The notes under the pieces: generated by a model
Seen by the model: the letters and a program-made list of their open reading frames with translations, nothing else
What the model was told of the DNA's origin: nothing
Databases searched by the model: none
Virus record (IMG/VR): IMGVR_UViG_3300008050_000132
Location: 1 to 35,874 of that record
DNA: 35,874 bases
Origin: a virus
Reading direction: 5' to 3' (one strand)
Program-made: the position numbers and the translations under genes
Shown: positions 22,407 through 29,851 of the stretch, one piece after another
Position numbering within the stretch: position 1 is the first letter of the stretch
How the letters are laid out: every line of letters begins with the position of its first letter

Positions 22407-22657
22407 GACGTTGTGCCGTTGGGTGTTTAAAAAACAACAGAAGCTGCCGAGTGACAGAGTGCCGTCTGTGGATAGATTATAAGGACGATTTCAATTGTAC
22501 CCTGATAGCCGTTCACAAGCACGGAGCGATGACCTTGCAAGAGGTTGGGAAGAGATTAAAATATACTCCAGCAAGAATACAGCAGTTAGAGAAGCGCGCA
22601 CTTGAAAAGATCTCGCGCCGAGCAGCCTACTTGAAGGATTTTTTATTCTCACACTGA
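22403..22657 (+). CDS. stand-alone sigma-70 region 4-like protein with Cys-rich N terminus
   Basis: 84 residues; ATG overlaps the previous stop. Residues about 45-72 form a sigma region 4.2 helix-turn-helix: MTLQEVGKRLKYTPARIQQ then LEKRALEKI, which matches 'TL-x-E-V-G-x-x-x-x-[VY]-T-x-x-R-I-x-Q-[IL]-E-x-x-A-L-x-K-[IL]' of primary sigma factors almost position by position. Before it lie four cysteines (CAVGC, SCRVTEC) and IDYKDDFNCT, possibly a Zn site. There is no region 2, so by itself it cannot melt a -10 element. It may act as a -35-binding adaptor, like T4 gp33/AsiA-type switching factors, or as a plain regulator. It is the last gene before the later gene set. Confidence 0.7.
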   Translation: MRRCAVGCLKNNRSCRVTECRLWIDYKDDFNCTLIAVHKHGAMTLQEVGKRLKYTPARIQQLEKRALEKISRRAAYLKDFLFSH

Positions 22658-22677
22658 AGCCGTTTGTGTTCCAGTAT

Positions 22678-22689
22678 ACTATTTATTAC
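22678..22689 (+). repeat. 12-base element ACTATTTATTAC, copy 1
   Basis: The same 12 bases recur at 32248-32259. Here the element lies in the 69-base gap before the acidic-protein gene, 37 bases upstream of its ATG. ACTATTTA also appears at 28693-28700, right before the gene at 28706. It could be a late-promoter-like element (compare T4 TATAAATA), but a single exact 12-mer pair can arise by chance in 36 kb. Confidence 0.35.
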
Positions 22690-22726
22690 CGAAGCCTTCA
22701 TAATATTATTAGGAGATTATAAAGCT

Positions 22727-23218
22727 ATGAGCAAGAAGAAGTTAATTTTAAATGAGTCCGTCACACGCAGGTTTATGCGTTTGGCTGAGATTGAATCAAA
22801 GTTCACCGATCAGTTTTTGACTGAGCTTGGTGAAGAAGAGATGGAACTAGGCGGTCCAGAGATGGGCGCCGAGGAAGAGCTACCCGGAGACGAGGCACCT
22901 GAAGAGGCACCTCCCGACGAGGAAGTGGGAGAGACTGTCGAGGTCGACCCCAACGAGCTTGTCTCGGATATCGTGGCTGCGCTGCAGAAGCAGGGCGCCG
23001 ATGTCAGCATGGAGGGTGGCGAAGAAGAAGCCCCCGAAGGCGAAGAGATAGAGCCCATCCCCGGCGAAGAAGAGTTGCCGGCAGAAGCCCCCGAAGAGGA
23101 GCTTATGCAGGAGCTTGAGGACGCCAACGTCAACGTCGCTGACGATGAAGAGACGATCAATGAGGTCGCCCGTCGCGTTGCAGCGCGTCTGGTGGCTGCT
23201 AGCAAACGCCGCCGATAG
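22727..23218 (+). CDS. very acidic hypothetical protein with conserved N-terminal motif
   Basis: 163 residues from ATG 22727, with AGGAGA at 22711-22716; an upstream in-frame GTG at 22664 would add a poorly conserved extension and is rejected. The N terminus KKKLILNESVTRRFMRLAEI is typical of a conserved N-terminal motif I associate with marine phage virion or core proteins. The middle is almost entirely Glu/Pro/Gly/Asp (for example EEAPPDEEVGE), a low-complexity acidic linker. The C terminus is a helix with EVARRVAARLVAAS ending in KRRR. Disordered scaffold-like or internal virion protein is possible. It is followed by a good terminator. Confidence 0.7.
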   Translation: MSKKKLILNESVTRRFMRLAEIESKFTDQFLTELGEEEMELGGPEMGAEEELPGDEAPEEAPPDEEVGETVEVDPNELVSDIVAALQKQGADVSMEGGEEEAPEGEEIEPIPGEEELPAEAPEEELMQELEDANVNVADDEETINEVARRVAARLVAASKRRR

Positions 23219-23261
23219 GCGATAATGCTACACACTAATAATATTTTGCTTTAGCCATGCT

Positions 23262-23294
23262 GCCCCATAGCTTACGCTATGGGGCTGTGTGATT
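23262..23294 (+). terminator. rho-independent terminator after the acidic-protein gene
   Basis: A perfect 10-base stem: GCCCCATAGC at 23262-23271 pairs with GCTATGGGGC at 23276-23285, loop TTAC, followed 7 bases later by TTTT. It lies 44 bases after the upstream stop. Confidence 0.8.
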
Positions 23295-23307
23295 TTATGG
23301 AGTTGAG

Positions 23308-23685
23308 ATGGAATATGCATCGTTAGGTCTAGCAGGACTTATCGGATATATGATGGGGTTAACAGCTTCGAACCTAATGTCTTTAGGGAAGATGGGAGCC
23401 TTGGTTGAGAAAATAGGATTGCAAGCTTTAAGGCTAATGGTTACGATCTCGGAAGATGTCGAGTTTCTTCGTGCCATGAAGCATAAAATGTCACAGGAGA
23501 CTGGAGACACAGCCACTGCAATCAGACAGAAGAACATGGATGATTATGAGTTCAAGCGCTGGAAGAAGTCAACGCTAGAGAGCTTTTTGTCTGCTTACCC
23601 AGAGGTGTTCCGGAAGCGTCAAGCGCCGTTCACAGACTGGGAGGGCGCGCTAAACCATTTAGAAAATAACAAAGGAAAGCTGTAA
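23308..23685 (+). CDS. hypothetical protein with N-terminal hydrophobic segment
   Basis: 125 residues; ATG 23308 follows GGAGTTGAG. Residues about 4-22 are hydrophobic and glycine-containing (ASLGLAGLIGYMMGLTAS) and could be a membrane helix. The rest is helical and charged, with FKRWKKSTLESFLSAYPEVF. No signal-peptide cleavage site. No family recognised. Its stop overlaps the ClpP start (TAATG). Confidence 0.7.
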   Translation: MEYASLGLAGLIGYMMGLTASNLMSLGKMGALVEKIGLQALRLMVTISEDVEFLRAMKHKMSQETGDTATAIRQKNMDDYEFKRWKKSTLESFLSAYPEVFRKRQAPFTDWEGALNHLENNKGKL

Positions 23686-24329
23686 TGTCAAAGCCAAAGA
23701 AAGAGAACCCAGTAGAAGAAACCTCAGATGATGACACTCAGGAAGCGCTCACGCCCGAGCAGCTAGCCGCGGCACTTGGCTTGGAAGCCGATGAAGATAT
23801 GCGCATCGTGGGTCTTTACGGCGATATCGATGAGCGCAAATCCCGAGAAACGCTTAGCGGATTATTGGTTTTACACAATTCTTCCATGCGCGAAATAGAC
23901 GGAGAAGAAGTGTGGGAGCCGTTGGAGTTTATTATCTCAACGTACGGTGGCAGCGCAGACGATATGTTTGCGCTTTATGATGTCATGCGCATGGTCCAAA
24001 AGGACTGCGAAATCCATACATTCGGTCTTGGAAAAGTAATGTCAGCCGGCGTGCTGTTGCTTGCTGCTGGCACAAAGGGCAAGAGAAGGATCGGAGAAAA
24101 CTGTCGCGTCATGATTCACTCAGTCATTGCCGGCAACCATGGTAACCTGCATAACCTTGAGAACGAGATGGACGAGATTAGAAACTCTCAGGAGAACTAT
24201 GTGGCTGCGCTTGTTAAAGAAACCAACCTGACAAAGCGTACGCTAAAGAAGCTGCTTGAGAGAAAGGTAAATGTATATCTATCTGCTGCAGAAGCAGTAG
24301 AATACGGCATTGCTGATATAATTATCTAA
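23685..24329 (+). CDS. ClpP-like serine protease, copy 2, with Ser-His-Asn triad
   Basis: 214 residues; ATG overlaps the upstream stop. An acidic N-terminal extension of about 40 residues precedes the fold. Motifs: ISTYGGSADDM (oxyanion segment), Ser120 in KVMSAGVLLLAAG, His145 in MIHSVIAG. At the position of the catalytic Asp, where ClpP has 'ERDxFLS', this protein has KVNVYLSAAEAVEYGIAD, so the acid is Asn196. Ser-His-Asn triads are known in some ClpP proteins, such as Listeria ClpP1, and reduce activity until partnered. It is clearly different from copy 1 at 18008, so the two are old paralogs or separate acquisitions. In this position (before lysis genes) it might be a head-maturation protease. 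Confidence 0.87.
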   Translation: MSKPKKENPVEETSDDDTQEALTPEQLAAALGLEADEDMRIVGLYGDIDERKSRETLSGLLVLHNSSMREIDGEEVWEPLEFIISTYGGSADDMFALYDVMRMVQKDCEIHTFGLGKVMSAGVLLLAAGTKGKRRIGENCRVMIHSVIAGNHGNLHNLENEMDEIRNSQENYVAALVKETNLTKRTLKKLLERKVNVYLSAAEAVEYGIADIII

Positions 24330-24355
24330 ATATTATTAACCTTTAGGACATGGCT

Positions 24356-25291
24356 ATGGACAAGATCTTCTATAACAAATCGTCACAAGATTCTCTGGGC
24401 TGGAAACCGTCATGGTTTGGCTGTGAATACAACGACGAAACATTGGTCGCAGCTATCAAGAAGTGGCAGAAAGAGAGGGGGCTGAAAGCGGATGGGCTGC
24501 TTGGTCCTGTTAGTTACCGGCGCCTATGGACTGAGCGCGAAGCAGAGATCTCCGAGCATATTCCCCACCCATCCCCTTACAGCAGGGGCTCTCTCGCTTG
24601 CCGCGACAAGAAACACATTGTACACAACGGCAAGTTTATAGAGATTGATTGGGACATGGTGGTCTTGTGGGATGATTCCTTGGGCTTGGACTGCGAAGAG
24701 AACAGTTATTATGATTACGCCGGCAAGCCAGACCGAAAGCCAACCATGTTTGTTAACCACTGGGATGTGTGTTTGTCTTCCGAGTCGTGTACTATGGTGC
24801 TGGGTCGCCGAGGGATCTCGGTACACTTCTGCATTGACAACGATGGCACCATCTACCAGTTGTTAGACACACAGCACGGAGCATGGCATGCCGGCATCGG
24901 CAAAGTGAACCACAAGTCAATCGGCGTAGAGATTAGCAATGCTTACTACCCCAAGTATCAAGACTGGTACGTTAAGAACGGATTCGGCGAGCGCCCGATA
25001 CAAGACGGCGCATGGGTTCACGGCAATAAGCTTGAGCCATTTACAGATTTCTACCCTGTCCAGATCGAAGCGCTTAAAGCATTGTGGAAGGCAGTCCACA
25101 AGGGCATCGGGATCCCTCTTGAGGTACCGGTGAAAAATGGAGAGACTAGCACAACTGTCGAGTCATCTGCAGCCCGCGGAACCTTTAAGGGGTTTGTTAG
25201 TCATTACAACTTGACGAAACGAAAAATAGATTGTGCCGGCTTGGACCTTTTAGCTATAGCTAATGAGGTTAAAGAGGAAATCGGAGACTAA
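24356..25291 (+). CDS. endolysin: N-acetylmuramoyl-L-alanine amidase with peptidoglycan-binding domain
   Basis: 311 residues from ATG 24356, which suits TTAGGA at 24343-24348; ATG 24350 is too close to it. Residues about 10-58 are a PG-binding domain (LVAAIKKWQKERGLKADGLLGP, read as AIKKWQKERGLKADG then LLGPVSYRRLW). The amidase_2 domain follows: FVNHWDV with zinc ligand His135, ISVHFCIDNDGTIYQ, HGAWHAG, KSIGVEIS, and the C-terminal SHYNLTKRKIDCAG, where His and the Cys/Asp supply the other ligands. It cuts the amide bond between muramic acid and the peptide stem and would lyse the host at the end of infection. No signal peptide, so a holin is needed; 28706 is a candidate. Confidence 0.9.
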   Translation: MDKIFYNKSSQDSLGWKPSWFGCEYNDETLVAAIKKWQKERGLKADGLLGPVSYRRLWTEREAEISEHIPHPSPYSRGSLACRDKKHIVHNGKFIEIDWDMVVLWDDSLGLDCEENSYYDYAGKPDRKPTMFVNHWDVCLSSESCTMVLGRRGISVHFCIDNDGTIYQLLDTQHGAWHAGIGKVNHKSIGVEISNAYYPKYQDWYVKNGFGERPIQDGAWVHGNKLEPFTDFYPVQIEALKALWKAVHKGIGIPLEVPVKNGETSTTVESSAARGTFKGFVSHYNLTKRKIDCAGLDLLAIANEVKEEIGD

Positions 25292-25298
25292 TTATAGT

Positions 25299-27041
25299 AT
25301 GAGTGATAAAGAACTAGACCTGCTTGTGGAGCAGTATTTCAAAACCACAGTGGAACCCAGAGCACAGGCTCTCGGCATCGATGCGCTAGTGAAGATGATC
25401 GAAGAGACCATCGGAGATTCATATCCCGACATCGCAGCCCGATCAGATCCTGCCGGCTTCGACACAAACATTAACCCTGAGATGATTGCAAGTCAGGTAC
25501 CCGCTGGCATGGAAGGCGACCGCCCAACGATTGAGCGTATTGTCGCAGAGATCATGGGCGAGCCTGACGTTGCGATGGTAGATTCCGTGATGCTTCACTT
25601 CTCAAACCCACAGGGTCTTGGCGACAAGGGAAGCCCACAGTTCGCGATGAACGAGGCATTGCCTCCCGAGCAGTGGAAAGAATTATACCGTCAGCTTTTG
25701 ATGGTCGGCGTAGACTCTGACATGGTTGAGGCTATCCGGCTCCTAGCCGATAGCGGTATGAGCAAAGACGATCTTCAGGCGATGCTTACCCAGCAGTCGA
25801 TGCAAGACGCCCGCGGCATGCAACAGATGAACGAAGAGCAAACTGCTGGTCAAAAGTTTGTGCTATCACTTCCCAAATACACGCCCACCGAGGCATGGGG
25901 AAACCCAGAACACATGGATCGGGAACAGGTAAACAATATCTTTAAGGTTGTTCGCGGCGGTACTTCTATCGCAGGTCGAATCCAATACCTTAACGAATTC
26001 CTCGACCCAGCGAAGGCGAAGCGCAGGACCAGCCCCCGAGTTATCATCAACACAATGATTATTGTTGAGAGCCTTAAGGCTGCAATGAATCATTTCAATG
26101 AGTCATCAGCCGGCTTCGTGTTTGAAGCGTTCATGGCTGCACTAACCGGTGGGCATCAGGAGGCTGGACGAGTCAAGGGCACACTGCCCATTGAAGACTT
26201 CGTTGCCTTCAGTCAGTATGGCGGCAAGAACATCCCAGTGAGCCTTAAGCTGCTGGGCAAAAGCACGGGTGTTAAAGGAAGCTTTACTAACCTTGTGGAC
26301 TTTTTGTTCGTACGCGGCGAGCCTGCCATCAAATACCTTGTGGCATATAAAACAAAGGAAGAGTCCGGCGCTGTTGGTGCCCTAGAGATCTGGGAGTTCG
26401 ACATTACGAGAGAGAACTTGCCAGAATTCATCGCTGGAGGCTCTAAGAAGACCCGCATGCTGCTGGGCGACGTTTCTCTCGATGAGCTTAACGCTGCCAT
26501 CAAGTCAGGAGACAGGGCACAAATCGCGGCTATCATCACACAGGCTCCCGGCTACACTAAGCGTGGAATGCTCCACAAATCGATAGCTGATGCTGCTCGC
26601 GATGGCGACATCCCACCGGACGCTCCCGCAGAGGAAGAAGAGCCATTGGAATTGTCTGAATCATTAACCTTTTACCAGCGTGAAAAAATCCTTATGGAAG
26701 AAGAGCGCGTGTTGGCAGAGGGACGAGGGGATGATCCCTCACAGTGGGAAGTATCTTTCAAGATGATTCAAAATCTAGGCGGCACTATTAACCTGCAAGG
26801 TCACGGAAATCTAGACTTCACAGCGTCAAGATTTGATGCCATCGCTGAGATCTATGCGAAGACTCTTGAGGGGCGCGTTGCAAACCTCCTTGATGGTGTG
26901 CAGAACCTCACCACAAATATCGGTGAATACTTTTCATCCCGCCAGCGCAGTACCGCGATTACTCACGGTCAAGAAGCGCTGGGCGATGCAGAGGTGGTTA
27001 AGCAGGCGCTTGAAGAAGATATTTCTTCCGATAGCGAATAA
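25299..27041 (+). CDS. large conserved phage protein with PD-(D/E)XK-like core
   Basis: 580 residues from ATG 25299. The N-terminal half is helical and acidic. Around residues 265-340 there is a pattern I associate with a widespread uncharacterised phage protein: NHFNESSAGFVFEAFMAAL (Glu276), TLPIEDFVAF (Asp300), IPVSLKLLGKST (Lys317), then VKGSFTNLVDFLF. Glu, Asp and x-x-Lys in this order fit a PD-(D/E)XK nuclease core, though the Glu before Lys is replaced by Ser. The C-terminal 130 residues are helical and hold a Glu-rich linker (DAPAEEEEPLELSES). It is close to GroEL and ClpP and may be a virion or packaged protein. Function unknown. Confidence 0.6.
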   Translation: MSDKELDLLVEQYFKTTVEPRAQALGIDALVKMIEETIGDSYPDIAARSDPAGFDTNINPEMIASQVPAGMEGDRPTIERIVAEIMGEPDVAMVDSVMLHFSNPQGLGDKGSPQFAMNEALPPEQWKELYRQLLMVGVDSDMVEAIRLLADSGMSKDDLQAMLTQQSMQDARGMQQMNEEQTAGQKFVLSLPKYTPTEAWGNPEHMDREQVNNIFKVVRGGTSIAGRIQYLNEFLDPAKAKRRTSPRVIINTMIIVESLKAAMNHFNESSAGFVFEAFMAALTGGHQEAGRVKGTLPIEDFVAFSQYGGKNIPVSLKLLGKSTGVKGSFTNLVDFLFVRGEPAIKYLVAYKTKEESGAVGALEIWEFDITRENLPEFIAGGSKKTRMLLGDVSLDELNAAIKSGDRAQIAAIITQAPGYTKRGMLHKSIADAARDGDIPPDAPAEEEEPLELSESLTFYQREKILMEEERVLAEGRGDDPSQWEVSFKMIQNLGGTINLQGHGNLDFTASRFDAIAEIYAKTLEGRVANLLDGVQNLTTNIGEYFSSRQRSTAITHGQEALGDAEVVKQALEEDISSDSE

Positions 27042-27047
27042 TAATAC

Positions 27048-27076
27048 TTGACAACCCAGAGAAGTTGGGTTATAAT
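27048..27076 (+). promoter_or_regulatory. perfect-consensus sigma-70 promoter of groEL, with an inverted repeat in the spacer
   Basis: TTGACA at 27048-27053, exactly 17 bases, TATAAT at 27071-27076. Within it, AACCCA at 27053-27058 is inverted at TGGGTT 27066-27071, spanning nearly the whole spacer. It could be a repressor operator. The predicted leader is about 17 bases, just long enough for GAGAGGTG at 27088-27095. Confidence 0.82.
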
Positions 27077-27099
27077 ATAATATAAACGAGAGGTGTACA

Positions 27100-28683
27100 T
27101 TGTCTAAACACTATTGTAAAGGCACAGATTTAAACAAGAAGATTCTAACCGGTGTTAACCTGCTGGCAGATTACACAGCAGCAACGCTAGGACCGCGAGG
27201 AAGGAATGTCATCCTGAAGACGCCCAGCGGCACTCCAGTGATTACAAAGGATGGCGTAACCGTCGCCAACCATATCGATCTAGAGGATCCCTTTGAGAAT
27301 GTAGGGGTGCAGATCATTAAGCAGGCGTCAGCACAGACTAACGCTTCTGCTGGTGATGGTACGACTACCGCAACAGTGTTGGCTCGCGCTATCCTCAACC
27401 AGTCGCAGCGATACATCGCATCAGGCATGTCACCCATCGAACTTAATCGAGGCATGGCTTTGGCAGTTGACGGCATCGTTGAGAACCTCAAGACAATGGC
27501 ACAGCCCATCAAGAGCAAAGAAGACATTGAGCATGTTGCGTCCATCTCGGCTAACAACGACCGCACCCTAGGGAATCTGGTGGCTACGGCAGTTGACAGT
27601 GTGGGCAAGGACGGCTCCGTAACGGTTGAGGAGGCACGCAGTTTGGAGACTAGTCTCGATCTGATTGAGGGTTTCCGCTTTGCTTCGGGTTACACGGCTG
27701 CAGCGTTTGTTACCGACAAGCGCCGCAACTGCGTACGCTACGAGAACCCACTGATTATGATAACAGATTCTAAGATTGAAAGGGTGGACGAGATCTTGCC
27801 AGCTTTGGAGATTGCCGATCGATCGAGCCGCCCACTTATTATTGTTGCGGAAGAGATAGAGGGTCAGGCTCTCGCGGCACTGATCATGAACGCAGTACGC
27901 AGGCAAGAAATGAACTCAGGCATTAAGGTGGCTGCAGTCAAGGCTCCCCGGTACGGTGAGGATCGGCGCAATATTATGCAAGACTTGGCGCTGTCTGTCG
28001 GTGCTACGTTCTTGGCAGTTGTCGATGGCGTTGCCCCGAGTGATGTGACCATTGAGCACATGGGCTCGTCCAAGACGATTGAGATCACCAAAGGTGGCAC
28101 AACAATCGTTGGAGGTACTGGTGACTTCGCCAAGGTCGAAGAGAAGATCGAGGATCTTAAAGCAGAACTGTCAGAAACAGAATCTCTTTATGAGTGCGAG
28201 AAGATTCAAGACCGCATCACGCGCCTAGCTAGTGGCGTTGCTGTGATTCGTGTTGGCGCCGCCACCGAGATCGAAATGACAGAGAAGCGCCACCGCATTG
28301 AGGATGCGCTTGAGGCGGTACGTTCCGCGCAGCAGGAAGGCATTGTGCCCGGTGGCGGCGTGGCTCTGATTCGTGCCGCAGACGGGCTGTCGTTGGACGC
28401 TCCGAATGAGGAGCAGCGCTGTGGCATAGAAGTAATTAAGAACTCAGTCTTCGCCCCTCTTCGCCAGATGGCAATGAACGCCGGCGAGAGCCCCGACTTG
28501 ATTTGCGAGAAGGTGCTGGCATCTTCGTATGAGATGGGTTGGGACTTCTACGCTGGCAGCATGGCAAAGATGGTTGAGACGGGAGTTATTGATCCCGTAA
28601 AGGTGACTCGCTGCGCTCTACAAAACGCAGTTTCTGCCGCCGGTACCTTGTTAACAACTAGTCACGCTATTGTTGGTGTTTAA
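27100..28683 (+). CDS. groEL: GroEL-like chaperonin (Cpn60)
   Basis: 527 residues from TTG 27100, supported by GAGAGGTG at 27088-27095 and by the match of SKHYCKGTDLNKKIL to the chaperonin start. ATP-binding and hydrolysis motifs are intact: TLGPRGRNVIL, TKDGVTVA, GDGTTTATVLARAI, and VGAATEIEM with IEDALEAVRSA (equivalent of Asp398). The apical part carries EEIEGQALAALIMN. The C terminus ends in AIVGV without the GGM repeats of bacterial GroEL, and it is about 20 residues shorter than E. coli GroEL (548). It would fold phage proteins. No groES is next to it; the candidate partner is at 11805. Confidence 0.95.
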   Translation: MSKHYCKGTDLNKKILTGVNLLADYTAATLGPRGRNVILKTPSGTPVITKDGVTVANHIDLEDPFENVGVQIIKQASAQTNASAGDGTTTATVLARAILNQSQRYIASGMSPIELNRGMALAVDGIVENLKTMAQPIKSKEDIEHVASISANNDRTLGNLVATAVDSVGKDGSVTVEEARSLETSLDLIEGFRFASGYTAAAFVTDKRRNCVRYENPLIMITDSKIERVDEILPALEIADRSSRPLIIVAEEIEGQALAALIMNAVRRQEMNSGIKVAAVKAPRYGEDRRNIMQDLALSVGATFLAVVDGVAPSDVTIEHMGSSKTIEITKGGTTIVGGTGDFAKVEEKIEDLKAELSETESLYECEKIQDRITRLASGVAVIRVGAATEIEMTEKRHRIEDALEAVRSAQQEGIVPGGGVALIRAADGLSLDAPNEEQRCGIEVIKNSVFAPLRQMAMNAGESPDLICEKVLASSYEMGWDFYAGSMAKMVETGVIDPVKVTRCALQNAVSAAGTLLTTSHAIVGV

Positions 28684-28705
28684 TGGGCTTCACACTATTT
28701 AGAAT

Positions 28706-29035
28706 ATGATGTCAGACGATTTTACAAATAAAGCAGGCACAATGATGCTTGAATTGAACCAGTCAGTGACTCAGCTTGTCTCAAAGATAGATGTGCTTAG
28801 TAGCGGCATTGATGGTATCAAGGCTGATGTCGTTGGCGTTGCAGAGGACATTTCGAAAATCAAGGAAGCAATGTACAACCCGGATCAGGGCTTGTATGCG
28901 CGTCAGGCACAGCTTGAAGCGAGGATCCACCAGATGGAAGTTTGGAAGGCAGCAAACAATAAGGTTATGTGGACCGTAGTTAGCCTGACGATCGCCTTGC
29001 TTTTGAACAGTCTTTGGGGAATGATCACCCTTTGA
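28706..29035 (+). CDS. coiled-coil protein with C-terminal membrane helix (XhlA-like, holin-accessory candidate)
   Basis: 109 residues; ATG 28706 or 28709, with no ribosome site visible but ACTATTTA just upstream. Residues about 15-75 form a coiled coil (VTQLVSKIDVLSSGIDGIK then EARIHQMEVWKAA). The C-terminal 20 residues are a membrane helix, WTVVSLTIALLLNSLWGMI. The order coiled coil then terminal helix matches XhlA-type holin accessory proteins and some phage anti-holins. It lies 3.4 kb after the endolysin, so a lysis role is plausible but not shown. Confidence 0.65.
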   Translation: MMSDDFTNKAGTMMLELNQSVTQLVSKIDVLSSGIDGIKADVVGVAEDISKIKEAMYNPDQGLYARQAQLEARIHQMEVWKAANNKVMWTVVSLTIALLLNSLWGMITL

Positions 29036-29058
29036 TGAAAGTATCTATGGGAGTATAG

Positions 29059-29358
29059 ATGAGAGTTAATATTACTTATTCAGAAGAGTTGGAGAACATT
29101 CCCGACTTGATTACTGAATTCATGAGAGAGAGCGGCAAGTCTCTGCTGTTCTTGTCCAATCACGTCAGCAGAATTGATGATGTTACAATAAAGGACCAGT
29201 TGAAGGGCGAAGAAATTCTGGAACTTATTGATAAGACTCGCCATAGCCTTGCACGTATTGACCAGCGGCTTGAGGATGCAGCTTCGCTGTTGTCAGGCTA
29301 CAACAACGCCATTCAAGGAAAAGCGGCTCCCTCCGAAAAAGAAACAACAAGTGAATAG
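29059..29358 (+). CDS. helical hypothetical protein
   Basis: 99 residues; ATG 29059. The N terminus is a strand (MRVNITYSEELE). A long coiled helix follows: LDLITEFMRESGKSL-like segment, read in the protein as PDLITEFMRESGKSLLFLSN, then IDDVTIKDQLKGEEILELID, then LARIDQRLEDAASLL. No motif. A Lys/Glu-rich tail overlaps the next GTG by 8 bases. Confidence 0.7.
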   Translation: MRVNITYSEELENIPDLITEFMRESGKSLLFLSNHVSRIDDVTIKDQLKGEEILELIDKTRHSLARIDQRLEDAASLLSGYNNAIQGKAAPSEKETTSE

Positions 29359-29557
29359 CAAATTTGTAACAGGCGATTTGGTTTATGTTCCGCAAGACGT
29401 TCTTTTGTGGGGCGCTACCGGCTCAGCCAAAACAGACAAGCCGACCACCGCAGTCGTGTTGGATGAGTTATCAGATACGCTGGTTATTTTTGTTTATGGT
29501 CGCAGAATGAATGCCAACAAGAGACATATTTACCCCTATACACAGGAGAAAGGATGA
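29351..29557 (+). CDS. small beta-barrel-like hypothetical protein
   Basis: 68 residues from GTG 29351, which overlaps the previous stop region and fits the compact gene spacing; an earlier in-frame start at 29228 would extend into the upstream gene and is not needed. The pattern FVTGDLVYVPQDVLLW then TTAVVLDELSDTLVIFVYG is typical of a small SH3-like barrel. No family recognised. Confidence 0.65.
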   Translation: MNSKFVTGDLVYVPQDVLLWGATGSAKTDKPTTAVVLDELSDTLVIFVYGRRMNANKRHIYPYTQEKG

Positions 29558-29850
29558 AGGGAATTAAGTTAGTGGAGCTTTACGAGCAGCCCACCCAAAT
29601 GTCCGACAACAAGTGGACACTAAGAGAAGTTGTAGTAAACCCAGACTACGTGGTGTGCTTGCGCCCTGACGCGAGAGCGACAACTCTGTTGAAAGAGGGG
29701 ATACTCCCAGACGGCTTGGACACTCGCCAAGAGTTCACAAAGATTCAAATGAGCCGCGGAGCAAGCGGCTTGGATATCGTAGTTGTCGGAGGGATCGCAA
29801 TGATTGAAAACAAGTTGAATATCCCGAGCCAACAACTGCTGAAAGGATAA
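29554..29850 (+). CDS. small hypothetical protein
   Basis: 98 residues; ATG overlaps the previous stop, with AGGAGAAAGG at 29544-29553. The sequence is a mix of short strands and helices (IKLVELYEQP, VVNPDYVVCLRPD, GLDIVVVGGIAMIEN). The hydrophobic strand VVVGGIAMI near residue 77 is the best-formed element. Not recognised. Confidence 0.7.
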   Translation: MKGIKLVELYEQPTQMSDNKWTLREVVVNPDYVVCLRPDARATTLLKEGILPDGLDTRQEFTKIQMSRGASGLDIVVVGGIAMIENKLNIPSQQLLKG

Positions 29851-29851
29851 A

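Noticed and set aside
22810-23235. A serine-rich open frame on the - strand
   Set aside because: It is the reverse complement of the Glu/Pro-rich repeats of the acidic protein, which produces Ser-rich shadows.
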